Positions 63,284-64,000 of a DNA stretch of 64,000 nucleotides are shown here, one piece after another (the stretch's first letter is position 1; each line of letters opens with the position of its first letter). The stretch is taken from positions 1 to 64,000 of the forward strand of contig NZ_CP029356.1 in NCBI RefSeq assembly GCF_003130795.1. Reading direction: 5' to 3'. A model generated the notes under the pieces. It searched no databases and was not told the DNA's origin. It was given only the letters and a program-made list of their open reading frames with translations. Origin of the DNA: Azospirillum thermophilum. GTDB taxonomy: Bacteria; Pseudomonadota; Alphaproteobacteria; Azospirillales; Azospirillaceae. The position numbers and the translations under genes are program-made.

Positions 63284-64000
63284 ATGACCGCAGACGGGCA
63301 GGGCCGCGCTGCGGCAGGCAAGGCGCCACCCGACTCCGCCGCGGCCCTGGCCGCCCGGCAGCGCCGGCGCCGCTTCGGCATCGCCATGCGCATCACCGCC
63401 GGCCTGTCGGTGATGATGCTGCTGGTGGTGACGATCGCCGGCGTCTCGCTCTCCTCCTTCCGGACCTTCCGGGCCGAGGTCACCTCGCTGTCGCGCACCA
63501 CCCTGCCGGAGCTGATCACCGGCGCCGAGCTGCACAGCTCGCTGCAGAAGCTGGTGGCGCAGCTTCCGCTTCTGGCCAGCGCCACCTCGACGCCGCAGCG
63601 CCGGTCGATCTACAACGAGGTCGTCTCCGACCTGGAGACGCTGCATCTGCTGGTCGCCCGCATGCGCGGGCAGCTCAACGAGGATGCCGCGCTGGAACGG
63701 GGGGCAGCTTCTCGACCAGATGCGCTCCACCCTGCTGATCTGGCCGCCCACGGTTTCGGACCTCAATGCCGAGGTCGCCCGCCAGATCGAGAGCGGCGAA
63801 CCGCCCAGTCGGAGGCCGCGCGGGGCCTGAGCCGCCTGTCGGACGGGCTGGAACGGCTGTCCGATCCCGATGCCGGTCCCTGGTGCGGCGCGCATCGGCG
63901 CCCTGATGGCGCGGGCCGCCGGCTCCACCAGCTCGAGCATCTCAGCCGGCTGAAGGCGGAACAGCGGGCGGCCGAACGGACGCTGGGCGAGCTGGGCAGA
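63284..64000 (+). CDS. Membrane sensor protein, N-terminal part, cut by window end
   Basis: Starts at the ATG at 63284 and stays open to the window end. A cytoplasmic basic start (AARQRRRRFGIAMR) leads into a membrane helix (ITAGLSVMMLLVVTIAGVSL) and a helical periplasmic region (FRTFRAEVTSLSRTTLPELITG... SLQKLVAQLPLLASATS). This is the layout of a sensor kinase or chemoreceptor, and the helical sensor resembles TorS-like types. After about 63700 the composition changes and a better frame (QLLDQMRSTLLIWPP) runs beside it until about 63800, so two or three base errors are likely. The catalytic part lies beyond the window. It starts 25 bases after the nucleotidase-like gene. Confidence 0.55.
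   Translation, partial: MTADGQGRAAAGKAPPDSAAALAARQRRRRFGIAMRITAGLSVMMLLVVTIAGVSLSSFRTFRAEVTSLSRTTLPELITGAELHSSLQKLVAQLPLLASATSTPQRRSIYNEVVSDLETLHLLVARMRGQLNEDAALERGAASRPDALHPADLAAHGFGPQCRGRPPDRERRTAQSEAARGLSRLSDGLERLSDPDAGPWCGAHRRPDGAGRRLHQLEHLSRLKAEQRAAERTLGELGR

Noticed and set aside
1..64000. CRISPR array, prophage or insertion sequence
   Set aside because: No regularly spaced repeats, integrase, transposase, terminal inverted repeats or phage structural genes were seen.

Overview
The window is chromosomal DNA from a GC-rich alphaproteobacterium, most like Azospirillum or a close member of the Rhodospirillales. The evidence is the block hisG(short form)-hisD-UPF0262-LMW phosphatase ... 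infA-maf-rng-yacG-tRNA-Phe, a Tat-exported (clade I type) nitrous oxide reductase cluster, and many multi-domain sensor kinases. No phage, IS element, CRISPR array or rRNA was seen. Genes are tightly packed, and many neighbours overlap by 1-35 bases.

Layout. 0-1.1 kb: chemotaxis-type CheC and a CheY-like regulator (minus). 1.2-4.7 kb: methionine ABC importer metQ-metN-metI-metQ (minus), ended by an intrinsic terminator. 4.7-6.1 kb: three small proteins. 6.2-9.2 kb: hisG, hisD, UPF0262 and an LMW phosphatase-like gene. 9.4-12.7 kb: a hybrid kinase and a lytic transglycosylase-like protein, which separate that block from infA-maf-rng-yacG-tRNA-Phe (12.8-15.3 kb). 15.4-17.2 kb: a DUF6496-like protein and two lipoproteins. 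17.2-23.1 kb: an ABC importer with an MBL hydrolase, a LacI-family gene and a matching operator palindrome. 23.2-26.9 kb: a carbonyl/electrophile detoxification cassette (DJ-1/PfpI, NADP-dependent reductase, iron alcohol dehydrogenase, TetR) with two copies of one operator. 27.0-32.8 kb: a diheme cytochrome, DUF2892 protein, SqrR/BigR-like ArsR regulator, RND pump and rhodanese.

32.9-48.3 kb is an anaerobic respiration island. It holds ubiT-ubiU-ubiV (O2-independent ubiquinone synthesis) and a cytochrome c, then nnrS, mogA and a ferritin-like gene on the opposite strand, then nosR-nosZ-nosD-nosF-nosY-nosL-nosX-tatA. FNR/NNR-type palindromes precede ubiT and nosR. Together these supply quinone, cytochrome c, copper and FMN delivery and Tat export for reducing N2O to N2. 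48.6-52.6 kb: a MacAB-type transporter operon ending in two monoheme cytochromes c. 52.7-56.0 kb: a large PAS hybrid kinase. 56.3-58.3 kb: TrkA/TrkH potassium uptake. 58.4-61.3 kb: cytochrome c peroxidase, a GMC oxidoreductase and a small Tat-signal protein. 61.7-64.0 kb: a 5'-nucleotidase-like gene and a membrane sensor, both broken by many frame changes.

Quality note: cheC, metN, the lacI-family gene, the macA-like gene and the small Tat protein each carry a single-base frame break in or beside a short G/C run, and the last 2 kb carries many more. I read most of these as consensus errors rather than true pseudogenes. Gene calls rest on reading translated sequence and motifs; no database search was run.
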